The notes beneath the pieces were generated by a model. That model was not told where the DNA came from. It did no database searches and was given only the letters and a program-made list of their open reading frames with translations. This document shows, in pieces, positions 42,756 to 51,347 of a stretch of DNA of 64,000 nt. The translations under genes were made by a program, and so were the position numbers. Position 1 is the stretch's first letter. Each line of letters begins with the position of its first letter. The stretch is from Gammaproteobacteria bacterium (GTDB lineage: Bacteria; Pseudomonadota; Gammaproteobacteria; Chromatiales; Chromatiaceae). The stretch covers positions 16,651-80,650 of the forward strand of contig RZZN01000013.1 in NCBI GenBank assembly GCA_009929855.1, read 5' to 3'.

Positions 42756-43988
42756 TCAGTGTTGCGCCATGCCCTGGAGCGTTGCCATGATGTCATCGGG
42801 ACGCAGCGCCCAGGGCGAGTCCGCCGATTCGTCCTTGAACAATGTGCGCGCCAGCGCCCCGGCATCGGGTCGTTGCAGATTCTCGGGGACACGCTGCCCG
42901 TCGGTGATGGCGTGGATCCCCAGCCGGCGGCGCAGCACCACATCGATCGCCGGGGCCAGCGAAGAGGATTCATCCACCTTGGTCAGGATGCAACCGGCCA
43001 GGCGCGGACAGGCGTAGCCACGGACCGTCTCCTCGAGTGTCTCGCCACGGCTCGTCGTATTGAGCAGTAGCAGAGGTTGCACCGCCTCGATGCTCGTGAG
43101 CAGCGCGGTTTGGGCCTGGACATGCTCGTCACGCTGGCTCATCCCGGTGTTGTCGATCAAGACGATGTGCTTGTCGAGCAGGCTGTCGAGGGCGGTGCGC
43201 AATTCCGCTCCACTGCGCACCGACAGCACGGGCACGCCGAGGAGGCGCCCATAGGTGCGCAGCTGCTCCAGCGCGCCGATCCGGTAGCTGTCCAGATTGA
43301 TGAGCGCAACCTGATCGGCGCCATGCTTGACGACCGAGCGCGCGGCGAGCTTGGCCACCGTGGTGGTCTTGCCGACGCCGGTGGGTCCGATCAGGGTGAA
43401 GCGCCCGCCCGTGTCGATGATGTCATCGCTCTGGGTGAAGCCCTGGAGCAAGCGCTCGACCAGCGCGATGATCTTGCCCTTGGCCTGCGCCAGGGTATCA
43501 CCCTCGCTCACGATCTTGACCAGGCGACGGGCCGATTGGGGCGAGAAGCCAATCTTGAGCAGATCGAGCAGGACGAGTGCGGGGCTGTTCAATCTCAACG
43601 CCCCTTTCTTGGGCGTCACCTCACCTTGGTTCTCCAATGCCTTGCGCATTTGCTGCAACTCGGTGGCGAGACGCGCGTTGGCGTTGCGCAGCCGCTGCAT
43701 CCTGGCCTCGGTGTCTTCACGCGGTCGGCCACGCACGGCCTCCGAGCCAGGCGTGGTGGCGCCAGTGCGCGCGGCCGGGGCGCGCGGGCGGGCCATGCTG
43801 GCGTGGGGCGCGCTCACCAGGTTGTCCGCGACCTGCAATTCATCGAGTGTCTCGGGCGCAATGGCGATGACCTCCACCCCGTGCTCGAGCATTCGGCTCG
43901 AGAGCACGATGGCCTCCGGACCCAACCGCAGCCTGACGCTTCTGAGCGCCTCACTGCCGGTCGAGGCGAAGAATCTGTGAGTCTGAAT
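42756..43988 (-). CDS. flhF: FlhF, SRP-family GTPase controlling flagellar placement
   Basis: FlhF marks the flagellated pole. The C-terminal NG domain is clear: P-loop LIGPTGVGKTTTVAKLA, then LINLDSYRIGALEQLRTYGRLLGVP, VLIDNTGMS where the DTAG motif usually reads, and LTKVDESSSLAPAID. The N-terminal B domain should begin MKxxRFFA; the matching text THRFFASTGSEALRSVRLRLGPEAI is present but has no ATG, GTG or TTG upstream before an in-frame stop. ATT at 43988 with GAGG 8 bases upstream is the best start (410 residues); the first canonical start, TTG at 43925, would cut off conserved residues. Confidence 0.85.
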   Translation of the reverse strand: MQTHRFFASTGSEALRSVRLRLGPEAIVLSSRMLEHGVEVIAIAPETLDELQVADNLVSAPHASMARPRAPAARTGATTPGSEAVRGRPREDTEARMQRLRNANARLATELQQMRKALENQGEVTPKKGALRLNSPALVLLDLLKIGFSPQSARRLVKIVSEGDTLAQAKGKIIALVERLLQGFTQSDDIIDTGGRFTLIGPTGVGKTTTVAKLAARSVVKHGADQVALINLDSYRIGALEQLRTYGRLLGVPVLSVRSGAELRTALDSLLDKHIVLIDNTGMSQRDEHVQAQTALLTSIEAVQPLLLLNTTSRGETLEETVRGYACPRLAGCILTKVDESSSLAPAIDVVLRRRLGIHAITDGQRVPENLQRPDAGALARTLFKDESADSPWALRPDDIMATLQGMAQH

Positions 43989-44143
43989 GGCCGTATCCTC
44001 GAAAGTCGACAGCCTTGGGATACTACCATCAAACGCAGTCTCGCTGGATGGCCCAGATCAAGCACGCTCGATCTTGTCTGGGAAATCACGCGCGTGCCAG
44101 GGTGTCGAGGGTCAGGTTCGCGCGTGGCGATCCAAACGCGCGG

Positions 44144-44605
44144 CTAGGCCCGCCCAAGGCTGCGGCTCACCTTTCCCGGACGGGTCTGACCACCGGCATC
44201 ATAGGTCTGCGGTTCGGCGTCCTTCCCCGCGAGCACTGCCAGTGCCGCCTCGCCGACGACCATGCGCTCCTGGACGATCACTCCGTTGCGTGCATTCAAG
44301 TCACGCGCCAAGCGCGCCAGACGCAGCGTCGCGTCCCAATCGTCGAGCGCCATGGGTTGGTCATGGATCAGTGCGCGCAGCGCGGCGCCGCCCGCGTCGA
44401 GACCCGCTTGCCCGCAGTGCGCGAGGATGTCCTCATGAAGGCGCTGGAGCGCGTGGAATCGCGCGTTCTTCTCCTCGGTGAGTGCCGGGAGCCGCTCGGC
44501 GTCGCCAGCGATCAAATGCTGCTGCTCGCGATCGAGCACTGTCACCAGCGTCTCGAATGCGGCGCGTTGATCCGCCAGCAATCGGGCAAGTGTTGACTCG
44601 GCCAT
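44144..44605 (-). CDS. flgN: Flagellar export chaperone FlgN
   Basis: FlgN escorts the hook-filament junction proteins FlgK and FlgL to the export apparatus. The 153-residue helical protein has the family pattern LLADQRAAFETLVTVLDREQQHLIAGDAERLPALTEEKN. Low similarity is normal, so the assignment rests on this pattern, length and position right after flgM. ATG at 44605 is taken; an ATG at 44617 would add four residues. Neither has a strong ribosome-binding site. A 155-base non-coding gap separates it from flhF. Confidence 0.8.
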   Translation of the reverse strand: MAESTLARLLADQRAAFETLVTVLDREQQHLIAGDAERLPALTEEKNARFHALQRLHEDILAHCGQAGLDAGGAALRALIHDQPMALDDWDATLRLARLARDLNARNGVIVQERMVVGEAALAVLAGKDAEPQTYDAGGQTRPGKVSRSLGRA

Positions 44606-44636
44606 CGGGTGATGCACTGCTCAGGACTGGCTGGGC

Positions 44637-44933
44637 TCAGGGCTTGCTGGCGACCAGCATCTCGCGCACGTGCGCGAGCAGACCATCGGCCACCCGCTCC
44701 ACATCGACCTGGAAGCGGCCCTCGGCGATCGCCTGGCGGATCTCATCGACTCGGGCCTGGTCGAACGCCGAGCCCCCGGCAATCGCCGTCATGGTCTTTT
44801 GCAGGCTGGCCGACAGGGGCGAGATGTCCACGCGCTCACCGCCCGTCGGCGCGTTGGTCTTGGCGGCGGTCGCGCGACTGGTGCCGTCACGGAGTGGCCC
44901 GAGGCTAGGTTGTCCAATGTTGTCGACTTTCAT
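44637..44933 (-). CDS. flgM: Anti-sigma-28 factor FlgM
   Basis: FlgM binds FliA until the hook is complete and is then exported. The 98-residue product has a flexible N-terminus, and the sigma-binding C-terminal half (VDISPLSASLQK..., FDQARVDEIRQAIAEGRFQVDVERVADGLL) matches the family well. ATG at 44933 gives MKVDNIG, a common FlgM beginning. A sigma-28-type promoter lies 45 bases upstream (44978-45004), so FliA can activate synthesis of its own inhibitor. flgN follows after 31 bases. Confidence 0.93.
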   Translation of the reverse strand: MKVDNIGQPSLGPLRDGTSRATAAKTNAPTGGERVDISPLSASLQKTMTAIAGGSAFDQARVDEIRQAIAEGRFQVDVERVADGLLAHVREMLVASKP

Positions 44934-44977
44934 GACGCGCTCTGTGCCAGGGTTGCATGCCATCTGCGTTGAATGCT

Positions 44978-45004
44978 TCAACGGCATTTTCGGACGAAAG
45001 TTTA
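44978..45004 (-). promoter_or_regulatory. Sigma-28 (FliA)-type promoter of flgM
   Basis: On the minus strand TAAA (45004-45001), 15 bases, GCCGTTGA (44985-44978), close to the consensus TAAA-N15-GCCGATAA and correctly placed 45 bases before flgM. Visible directly; activity is inferred. Confidence 0.75.
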
Positions 45005-45135
45005 GCAGTATCCTGGCCGGGCGTCGGGTTTCACAATGGATCCAGTGCAAAATGCCGTCAGGTCAATGGCCTAGCCCAGTCTACCCCCTGCTGCCCCCAG
45101 AGGCCTGGTCACCCAGGGATCGGCCGCCGATGCGA

Positions 45136-45861
45136 TCAGAATCCCAGGGCCGCCCGCCCATCCGGCGTGGCCGTGGCCTGCACCGTCTTCCCGCTCTCCA
45201 TGCGCAGACGCACGCGCTCGCCCGCCGCCGCATCGTTGAGCGCCACGCCGCTACTGATGACCTGGAAGCCCGCGCCGCGGACGATGATCCGCACGGTCTC
45301 GCCCTGACGGATGGCCAATGGGGGCTGCAGCATGTCTTGGCGGATCGGTTGTCCGGGCGTCACGGTATGCCGCAGCCGCTGGCCAATGGCCAGTGCGGTA
45401 TCGATCAGTGTGTCGTCGGGCAGGTCGGCGAGGTCGCCCTGACGTAGCTCGATGTCCTCGGCGCTCAGCGTCTGTCCGGCACGCAGCGATCGGCGGGTGG
45501 CGACATAGTCACCCGGTGCCATGACCCGAGCTTGCAGAAAGACCGACCATTCCACCGGCCAACGGCAGCGCACGCCGACGAGTAGGCGCCCCCAAGCCCG
45601 CTTGCCCGGCGGCAGGAAGGCCTCCAGGTCGGAGCAGTCGGACAAGCGGGCGGTATCTTCCGGCGGATGGATCGAGATCTCGACATGCTCGGCAAAGCGC
45701 CGCGCCTCGCGCTGGAGAAAATCGCGGGCGACCTGCATCAGCGCATCATCCGCATCCTGTCCCGCGACCGCCGGGCTCGCGCTCAGACAGACGATCAGCA
45801 GACCGAGGCAAGCGGGGAGGACAGTGCGAGCAGTGTGTCCACGTGGGGCTGGAGCAGGCAT
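45136..45861 (-). CDS. flgA: Flagellar P-ring assembly chaperone FlgA
   Basis: FlgA is a periplasmic chaperone for FlgI during P-ring formation. The 241-residue precursor has a signal peptide (ARTVLPACLGLLIVCLSASPAVA) and a C-terminal SAF-type domain (RSLRAGQTLSAEDIELRQGDLADL, QPIRQDMLQPPLAIRQGETV, VRLRMESGKTVQATA). Two cysteines (DCSDL, VRCRW) may form a disulfide. ATG at 45861 with a weak ribosome-binding site. It is divergent from flgB and is followed by 202 bases containing the flgM promoter. Confidence 0.93.
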   Translation of the reverse strand: MPAPAPRGHTARTVLPACLGLLIVCLSASPAVAGQDADDALMQVARDFLQREARRFAEHVEISIHPPEDTARLSDCSDLEAFLPPGKRAWGRLLVGVRCRWPVEWSVFLQARVMAPGDYVATRRSLRAGQTLSAEDIELRQGDLADLPDDTLIDTALAIGQRLRHTVTPGQPIRQDMLQPPLAIRQGETVRIIVRGAGFQVISSGVALNDAAAGERVRLRMESGKTVQATATPDGRAALGF

Positions 45862-45976
45862 GTCCGGATTGCATCACGATCGGTGCCTGTGTCGCAAGAG
45901 CGCGGAGGGGTTGTCCAAGCGGGGCGAGCGCGGTCGCCGGCCAGCGGCGATGACTCGCGGCAAACTTTGCCGGTTG

Positions 45977-45990
45977 GCGGCAAGCGTGCC
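45977..45990 (-). promoter_or_regulatory. Weak sigma-54-like candidate for flgA
   Basis: On the minus strand GGCACG (45990-45985) and GC (45978-45977) satisfy GG-N10-GC, but the -12 reads CCGC instead of TTGC. Such pairs are frequent in GC-rich DNA. Confidence 0.3.
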
Positions 45991-46025
45991 GCGCAAGTCC
46001 TTGTCATGTCTCAGGCTCAAGATGC

Positions 46026-46041
46026 TGGTTCGGAATTTGCT
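46026..46041 (+). promoter_or_regulatory. Sigma-54 (RpoN)-type promoter of the flgB operon
   Basis: TGGTTCG-N4-TTGCT (46026-46041) matches the -24/-12 consensus TGGCACG-N4-TTGCT at all but two positions, with exact GG-N10-GC spacing. The start site would be about 30 bases before flgB. Confidence 0.78.
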
Positions 46042-46081
46042 GTAGGCTCGATCAAGCGAAGCCAATCGAACACTCTGTAGC

Positions 46082-46486
46082 ATGCAAGCCCAGCTCGAGA
46101 CACTCTTGCGTTTTCAACATGCGGCACTGAACCTGCAGGCCAGACGCCAAGAGCTTCTGGCGGCGAACATCGCCAACGCCGACACACCGCACTACAAGGC
46201 GCGCGATCTGGATTTCAGCGCGACCCTCCAGGCGGTGCTGGCGCATCAGCGCGGCGCATCGAGGATGGCCGTGACCCAGCCCGCCCATTTCACCGGGCTG
46301 CCCACGCCCTCAACGCACGCCGTGCCGCTCTATCGACTCGAGTATCAATCGGCGGTGGATGGCAACACGGTCGAGATGGACGTCGAGCGGGCCGCCTTCG
46401 CCGAGAGCACCTTGCGTCAAGAGGCCTCGCTGCGTTTCATCAACGGGACCCTGCAAACGATGAAAACCGCCATCAGCGGTCAATAG
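46082..46486 (+). CDS. flgB: Flagellar basal-body rod protein FlgB
   Basis: FlgB is a proximal rod subunit exported by the flagellar type III apparatus. The 134-residue protein has the family motif [26 protein letters not shown] (first helix plus ANIANADTP), and the C-terminal helical region rich in charged residues ending [14 protein letters not shown]. No cleaved signal peptide, as expected. It is the first gene of flgBCDEFGHIJKL and starts about 40 bases after a sigma-54-type promoter. Confidence 0.96.
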   Translation: MQAQLETLLRFQHAALNLQARRQELLAANIANADTPHYKARDLDFSATLQAVLAHQRGASRMAVTQPAHFTGLPTPSTHAVPLYRLEYQSAVDGNTVEMDVERAAFAESTLRQEASLRFINGTLQTMKTAISGQ

Positions 46487-46494
46487 GAGGTGCC

Positions 46495-46902
46495 ATGAGC
46501 CTCTTCACCGTCATGCAGATCGCCGGCTCCGCGCTGACCGCGCAGTCGCTGCGTCTCAATACCACTGCCTCCAACCTGGCCAATGCCGACAGTGTCGTCA
46601 CGCAGGAGGGCACGCCCTATCGCGCCAAACAGGTGGTCTTCGCGGCCTTGCCGGTGGGTGAGCGGCCGGATGCCGTGGGCGTACAGGTGATCCGGGTGGT
46701 CGAGAGCGCGGCGCCGCCGCGCCTGGTCCATGAGCCGAGCAATCCATTCGCCGATGCCGCTGGCTATGTGCGCATGCCGAACGTCAATCCGGTCGAGGAG
46801 ATGGTGAACATGATCTCGGCCTCGCGTGCCTACCAGAACAATGTCGAGGTCATGAGCACGGCGCGCACACTCGCGCAGAAGACACTCCAGATCGGGCAGT
46901 GA
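46495..46902 (+). CDS. flgC: Flagellar basal-body rod protein FlgC
   Basis: FlgC is the second proximal rod subunit. The 135-residue product has the rod-family N-terminus ([24 protein letters not shown]), a proline/aspartate middle, and the conserved C-terminus [36 protein letters not shown] lies about 4-5 bases before the ATG at 46495, 8 bases after flgB. Between it and flgD is an unusual 145-base gap containing a small ORF. Confidence 0.97.
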   Translation: MSLFTVMQIAGSALTAQSLRLNTTASNLANADSVVTQEGTPYRAKQVVFAALPVGERPDAVGVQVIRVVESAAPPRLVHEPSNPFADAAGYVRMPNVNPVEEMVNMISASRAYQNNVEVMSTARTLAQKTLQIGQ

Positions 46903-46904
46903 CC

Positions 46905-47051
46905 ATGACGCGATCGCAAGACCAGGCATCGAGCGGCACCGGTGTCGTCCATCGCATCGCCTCGCCGAGTCCAAGGATCACACTGCCCTTGAAGACTGAC
47001 GCTGGATCAAGAGCGGCGCCGCAGCGCGCGGCCGTGGGAGCCAATCCATGA
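46905..47051 (+). CDS. Possible 48-residue ORF between flgC and flgD
   Basis: An ATG two bases after the flgC stop opens a 48-residue frame whose TGA overlaps the flgD ATG (ATGA). The product (MTRSQDQASSG...) is Ser/Ala/Arg-rich, without membrane segment or known motif. Exact coupling at both ends is suggestive, but no ribosome-binding site or homology supports translation. It may only be a coupling leader. Confidence 0.28.
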   Translation: MTRSQDQASSGTGVVHRIASPSPRITLPLKTDAGSRAAPQRAAVGANP

Positions 47052-47722
47052 GTACCCTGATCGATCAGACACAATCCACTCGGAGCGTATTGTCATCGCT
47101 GGCGCGCTCCACGGTGCTGGTGCCGAAGCAGGCGGAGGACGCGCAGACCCGTTTCCTGACCTTGCTGACCACCCAGCTGCGCAACCAGGATCCGCTCAAC
47201 CCGCTCGAGAATGCCGAGCTGACCTCGCAGCTGGCCCAGCTGAACATGGTCGATGGGATCGAGCGTCTCAACGGGATGTTCCAGACGCTACTCGATTCCC
47301 AGCAATCGAGCGCCGCGCTCCAGGCCGCCAACCTGGTCGGGCGTGGCGTGCTGGTGCCGGGCCGTGGGCTGGCGCTGACCGACTCGGGGGCGGTCGGTGG
47401 CTTCGAGCTCGACCGTCCAGCCGACCGTGTCCTCATCACCATCAGCGATGCCCAGGGGCAGCCGGTGCGGCAACTGGAGCTGGGCCCGGCCGAGGCCGGT
47501 AGCCATGTCTTCCTGTGGGACGGACTGAGCGCGGAGGGACAGCCGCTGCCGGCTGGCAACTATAGCGTGTCGCTGACGGCGAGCGCGGGCGATGCCGAGG
47601 TCTCGGGTCGCACCCTACAGGCCGGTGTCGTCTCGAGCGTGATCAGGGGCGCCGTCAGCACCGATTTCCAGGTCGGCTCGCTCGGGATCTTCACGTTCGA
47701 CGACATCAAGCAGATTCTCTGA
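47048..47722 (+). CDS. flgD: Flagellar hook assembly scaffold FlgD
   Basis: FlgD caps the growing hook and is removed afterwards. The 224-residue protein has the conserved N-terminal block FLTLLTTQLRNQDPLNPLENAELTSQLAQLNMVDGIERLN, and a C-terminal beta-rich part with FlgD Ig-like features (ELGPAEAGSHVFLWDGLSAEGQPLPAGNYSV). Start ATG 47048 overlaps the stop of the small upstream ORF. flgE follows after 14 bases. Confidence 0.96.
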   Translation: MSTLIDQTQSTRSVLSSLARSTVLVPKQAEDAQTRFLTLLTTQLRNQDPLNPLENAELTSQLAQLNMVDGIERLNGMFQTLLDSQQSSAALQAANLVGRGVLVPGRGLALTDSGAVGGFELDRPADRVLITISDAQGQPVRQLELGPAEAGSHVFLWDGLSAEGQPLPAGNYSVSLTASAGDAEVSGRTLQAGVVSSVIRGAVSTDFQVGSLGIFTFDDIKQIL

Positions 47723-47736
47723 TCGGGAGCCTCGAT

Positions 47737-48984
47737 ATGTTCCAACAAGGCCTGAGCGGTCTCAATTCTTCCTCCAAGGCGCTCGATGCCATCTCCAACA
47801 ATGTCGCCAATACCAGCACGGTGGGCTACAAGGCCGCCACGGCGCGTTTTCAAGATGTCTTCGCCGCCTCCTCGGTCGGTACCGTCAACAGCAACCAGGT
47901 CGGCATCGGGACCATGGTCAGCGACATCTTCTACAGCTTCTCGCAAGGCCCGCTGACCGCGACCGTCAACGCGCTCGACCTGGCGATCAGCGGCAATGGG
48001 TTCTTCATGGTCGAGCGTGCCGATGGCACGGTCGCCTTCAGTCGCAACGGACAGTTCGATATCGATCGCGACGGATACATCATCACGGCGAGCGGCGAGC
48101 GTCTGATGGGCTTTGGCACCGATCCAGCCAACCCCGGCGAGATCCAAGCGGTGGGTCTGCCCGTGCCGATCCAGGTGCCGGTCGGGGGCATCGACCCGCG
48201 GGCGACCAGCGAGGTGATGATCTCGGCCAATCTCGATTCACGCGAGGCGCTACCACCCGTGCAGCCCTTCGATCCAGACGATGCCGAGACCTACAACTCG
48301 GTCACCTCGATTCAGGTGTTCGACAGTCAAGGCAATCCACACACACTGTCGATGTTCTTCATCAAGACCGATGTCAACAGCTGGACGCTCGAGTTCACGC
48401 TCGATGGCACTCAGGTGGGCGATCCGCGAACCTTGGTCTTCGACACCTTCGGCAATCTCGATCCCGCTCAGCCGAACCCCTTGGCCAATCCACTGGTGAT
48501 CGACTCAGTGCCTGGCGGGGCACTCGATGGCGTGGAAGGTCTGACCATCGATCTGTCGAGCGTCGGATTGACCCAGTGGGGCTCGCCATTCGCGGTCACC
48601 GAATCCATCCAGGACGGCTTCTCCAGCGGTGACCTCGCGGGGATCTCGGTGGACGCGGATGGTCGCATCCTGGGTCTCTACACCAACGGGCGCAGCGACC
48701 AGATCCTCGGTCAGCTCCTGTTGGCCACCTTCCGCAACCCCAATGGCTTGGCCCCGCTCGGCAGCAATCTCTGGGGCGAGACGCTCGACTCGGGGGCGCG
48801 GGTGATCGGGGCGCCGCGCACCGGTCTGAACGGCTTCATCCGCTCGGGGATGGTCGAGGGGTCCAATGTGGATCTCACCAACGAGCTGGTCAACATGATC
48901 ATTCAACAGCGCAACTACCAGGCCAACGCCCAATCGATCCGTACCCGTGATCAGCTCTTGCAAACCCTGGTCAACCTGCGTTAA
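47737..48984 (+). CDS. flgE: Flagellar hook protein FlgE
   Basis: FlgE polymerises into the hook. The 415-residue protein starts with the axial motif MFQQGLSGLNSSSKALDAISNNVANTSTVGYKAA, continues with hook-domain strands (GNGFFMVERADGTVAFSRNGQF), and ends in the paired C-terminal helix (SNVDLTNELVNMIIQQRNYQANAQSI). GGGAG precedes the ATG at 47737. Length is typical, with a modest D1/D2 insertion relative to E. coli (402). Confidence 0.97.
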   Translation: MFQQGLSGLNSSSKALDAISNNVANTSTVGYKAATARFQDVFAASSVGTVNSNQVGIGTMVSDIFYSFSQGPLTATVNALDLAISGNGFFMVERADGTVAFSRNGQFDIDRDGYIITASGERLMGFGTDPANPGEIQAVGLPVPIQVPVGGIDPRATSEVMISANLDSREALPPVQPFDPDDAETYNSVTSIQVFDSQGNPHTLSMFFIKTDVNSWTLEFTLDGTQVGDPRTLVFDTFGNLDPAQPNPLANPLVIDSVPGGALDGVEGLTIDLSSVGLTQWGSPFAVTESIQDGFSSGDLAGISVDADGRILGLYTNGRSDQILGQLLLATFRNPNGLAPLGSNLWGETLDSGARVIGAPRTGLNGFIRSGMVEGSNVDLTNELVNMIIQQRNYQANAQSIRTRDQLLQTLVNLR

Positions 48985-49037
48985 ACCCCACCGAACCCTT
49001 CGCCCATCACCATTCAGTCACACCTCGTGCAACCCTC

Positions 49038-49775
49038 ATGGACCGTCTGATCTACAGCGCAATGACTGGAGCCAAGGCCACCCTCGACCAGCAGGGCACC
49101 GTGGCCAACAATCTCGCCAATGCCGCGACCAGCGGTTTTCGCGCACAGCTGCACAAGCTGCGCGCGGTCGAGGTCGAGACTCAGGCATTGCCCACGCGGG
49201 CCTTCGTGGTGGATGCCGAGATTGCCACCGACTTCACCCCGGGTCCCCTGCAGCTCACCGCTCGCCCATTGGATGTCGCGCTGGCCGGACCTGGTTGGCT
49301 GGCGGTGCTGACACCAGATGGCGGCGAGGCCTACACCCGCGACGGCGGTCTGGATGTGAGTCCCGAAGGCGTGTTGCAGACACGCGCCGGGTTGCCAGTG
49401 TGGGGCGAGGGCGGCCTCATCAGGATCCCGCCCGACACCGAGATCAGCATCGGCGAGGATGGGACCATCTCCGCGCATCGGCGCGATGAGCCGAATCTGG
49501 TCGACACCCTGGACCGGATTCGGCTCGTCGATCCACCCCGGGAGACGCTGGTGCGTGGCGAGGATGGTCTGTTTCGTCGTCGCGACGGTGCACTGACGCC
49601 CGCCGATCCCCAGCTGCGTCTCGTCTCGGGGTATCTTGAAGGGAGCAACGTCAATGCCGTCGACATGATGGCTCAGATGATCTCGCTTGGCCGCCAGTTC
49701 GAGATGCAGATGCGCATGCTGCAATCGGCCGACGAGAATGCGCGCTCGGCCGGGCGCTTGCTGACGACCTCCTAG
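49038..49775 (+). CDS. flgF: Flagellar basal-body rod protein FlgF
   Basis: FlgF is a rod subunit between proximal rod and FlgG. The 245-residue protein shows the N-terminal LIYSAMTGAKATLDQQGTVANNLANAATSGFRAQ and C-terminal YLEGSNVNAVDMMAQMISLGRQFEMQMRMLQSADEN. The middle has the GPGWLAVLTPDGGEAYTRDGGLDV strand pattern shared with FlgG. ATG at 49038, 53 bases after flgE. Confidence 0.96.
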   Translation: MDRLIYSAMTGAKATLDQQGTVANNLANAATSGFRAQLHKLRAVEVETQALPTRAFVVDAEIATDFTPGPLQLTARPLDVALAGPGWLAVLTPDGGEAYTRDGGLDVSPEGVLQTRAGLPVWGEGGLIRIPPDTEISIGEDGTISAHRRDEPNLVDTLDRIRLVDPPRETLVRGEDGLFRRRDGALTPADPQLRLVSGYLEGSNVNAVDMMAQMISLGRQFEMQMRMLQSADENARSAGRLLTTS

Positions 49776-49802
49776 CCACCAAGACATCAGCGTGAGTACA
49801 GC

Positions 49803-50588
49803 ATGATTCGTTCACTTTGGACCGCTCGCACCGGCCTGGATGCGCAGCAGACACAGCTCGATGTGATCGCGAACAATCTGGCCAATGTCTCCACCAATGG
49901 CTTCAAGCGTCAGCGCGCCGTCTTCGAGGATCTGCTCTACCAGACCATCCGCCAGCCGGGGGCGCAGTCCACTCAGCAATCGGAGATCTCCAGCGGGCTC
50001 CAGATCGGAACTGGTGTGCGCACGGTGGCGACCGAGCGCATCTTCACCCCTGGGAGCCTGCAGCAGACCGGCGGCGCGCTCGACGTGGGCATTCAAGGCA
50101 AGGGCTTCCTGCAGGTCGTCATGCCCGATGGCAACACCGCCTATACCCGCGATGGCTCGCTGCAGCTCGACAGCGAGGGCAACGTGGTGACCGCCAACGG
50201 CTATCTCCTGGCCGATGCGATCAACATTCCCGAGAATGCCACCTCGATCACGATCGGCAAGGATGGGACGGTCAGCGTCATCCTCGACACCAATCTGATC
50301 GATCCGGTGGTGGTCGGGAACATCCAGCTCGCCACCTTCATCAACGAGGGCGGTCTGCAGAGCGTTGGCGAGAACCTCTTCTACGAGACCGCCTCCAGTG
50401 GCGCGCCGACGCTCACCGAGCCTGGTCTCAATGGCGCCGGTGTGCTCAACCAGGGCTATGTCGAGAGCTCCAACGTCAATGTCGCCGAGGAGCTGGTCAG
50501 CATGATCGTGACCCAGCGCGCCTACGAGCTGAGCTCGCGGGTGATCTCGACGTCCGATCAGATGCTGGCGCGACTGGCCCAGCTCTGA
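49803..50588 (+). CDS. flgG: Flagellar distal rod protein FlgG
   Basis: FlgG builds the distal rod. The 261-residue protein (E. coli 260) has [47 protein letters not shown] at its N-terminus, [27 protein letters not shown], and the C-terminal [31 protein letters not shown]. Start ATG at 49803, 27 bases after flgF; flgH begins 11 bases later. Confidence 0.97.
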   Translation: MIRSLWTARTGLDAQQTQLDVIANNLANVSTNGFKRQRAVFEDLLYQTIRQPGAQSTQQSEISSGLQIGTGVRTVATERIFTPGSLQQTGGALDVGIQGKGFLQVVMPDGNTAYTRDGSLQLDSEGNVVTANGYLLADAINIPENATSITIGKDGTVSVILDTNLIDPVVVGNIQLATFINEGGLQSVGENLFYETASSGAPTLTEPGLNGAGVLNQGYVESSNVNVAEELVSMIVTQRAYELSSRVISTSDQMLARLAQL

Positions 50589-50599
50589 GCGCGCCTGCC

Positions 50600-51277
50600 G
50601 TGAGGATCCTTGGCCTGCTCTTGATCCTGCTCGTCAGCATCGTCTGGCTGACCGGCTGTGCGTCGGTCCATTCGACGCCACCGACGAGCGTGCATCAACC
50701 CATGACGGTGCGCCCCCAGCTGCGCGAGCCCCAGCCGGCCAATGGCGCGATCTTCCAGGCCAGCAGCGTGCGTCCATTGTTCGAGGACCGGCGCGCGCGC
50801 CACCCCGGCGACATCATCACGATCAATCTGGTCGAGCGCAATGTTGCCCAAAAGAGCACCAATGCCCAGACCAGTCGGCGCAGCAACCTCAGCGCGGGGG
50901 TCGACGCGGCGTCCGCCTCGGGGATCTTCCCGCCCTTCCAGCTCGATGCCGAGGCGGGGAGCAGCTCGACCTTCTCCGGGAGCGGTGCCGCGGCGGCCAA
51001 CAATCTCTTCAGCGGGACCATCACGGTCACCGTCATCGATGTGTATCCGAACGGCAATCTACTGGTGTCCGGCGAAAAGATGCTCATCATCAATCAGGGC
51101 CACGAGTACATCCGCTTCTCCGGGGTGATCAATCCACATCACATCACCTATGCCAATAGCGTGCAGTCGACCCAGGTCGCCGATGCGCGCATCGAATATG
51201 TGGGCAGCGGCTTCATCAAGCAGAGTACGAGGATGGCTTGGCTGCAACGTTTCTTCAATACCATCATGCCGTTGTGA
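50600..51277 (+). CDS. flgH: Flagellar L-ring lipoprotein FlgH
   Basis: FlgH forms the outer-membrane L ring. The 225-residue precursor has a lipoprotein signal ending LTG-Cys20, then the family blocks [32 protein letters not shown], the low-complexity [20 protein letters not shown], and [30 protein letters not shown]. The GTG at 50600 is the start that gives a clean lipoprotein signal; E. coli FlgH is 232 residues. Mature lipidation would need Lnt, encoded in this window. Confidence 0.94.
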   Translation: MRILGLLLILLVSIVWLTGCASVHSTPPTSVHQPMTVRPQLREPQPANGAIFQASSVRPLFEDRRARHPGDIITINLVERNVAQKSTNAQTSRRSNLSAGVDAASASGIFPPFQLDAEAGSSSTFSGSGAAAANNLFSGTITVTVIDVYPNGNLLVSGEKMLIINQGHEYIRFSGVINPHHITYANSVQSTQVADARIEYVGSGFIKQSTRMAWLQRFFNTIMPL

Positions 51278-51347
51278 TGACCGGCGCGGGGCCTTCAAGG
51301 GATCGCGCAGGGGACTTCGCGCCGACGAGCGAGCGAGGTGAAGACAC

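Noticed and set aside
44085..44099. Perfect TGGCACG (-24 half) on the minus strand upstream of flhF
   Set aside because: The -12 half reads TGAT instead of TTGC, so the element is incomplete.
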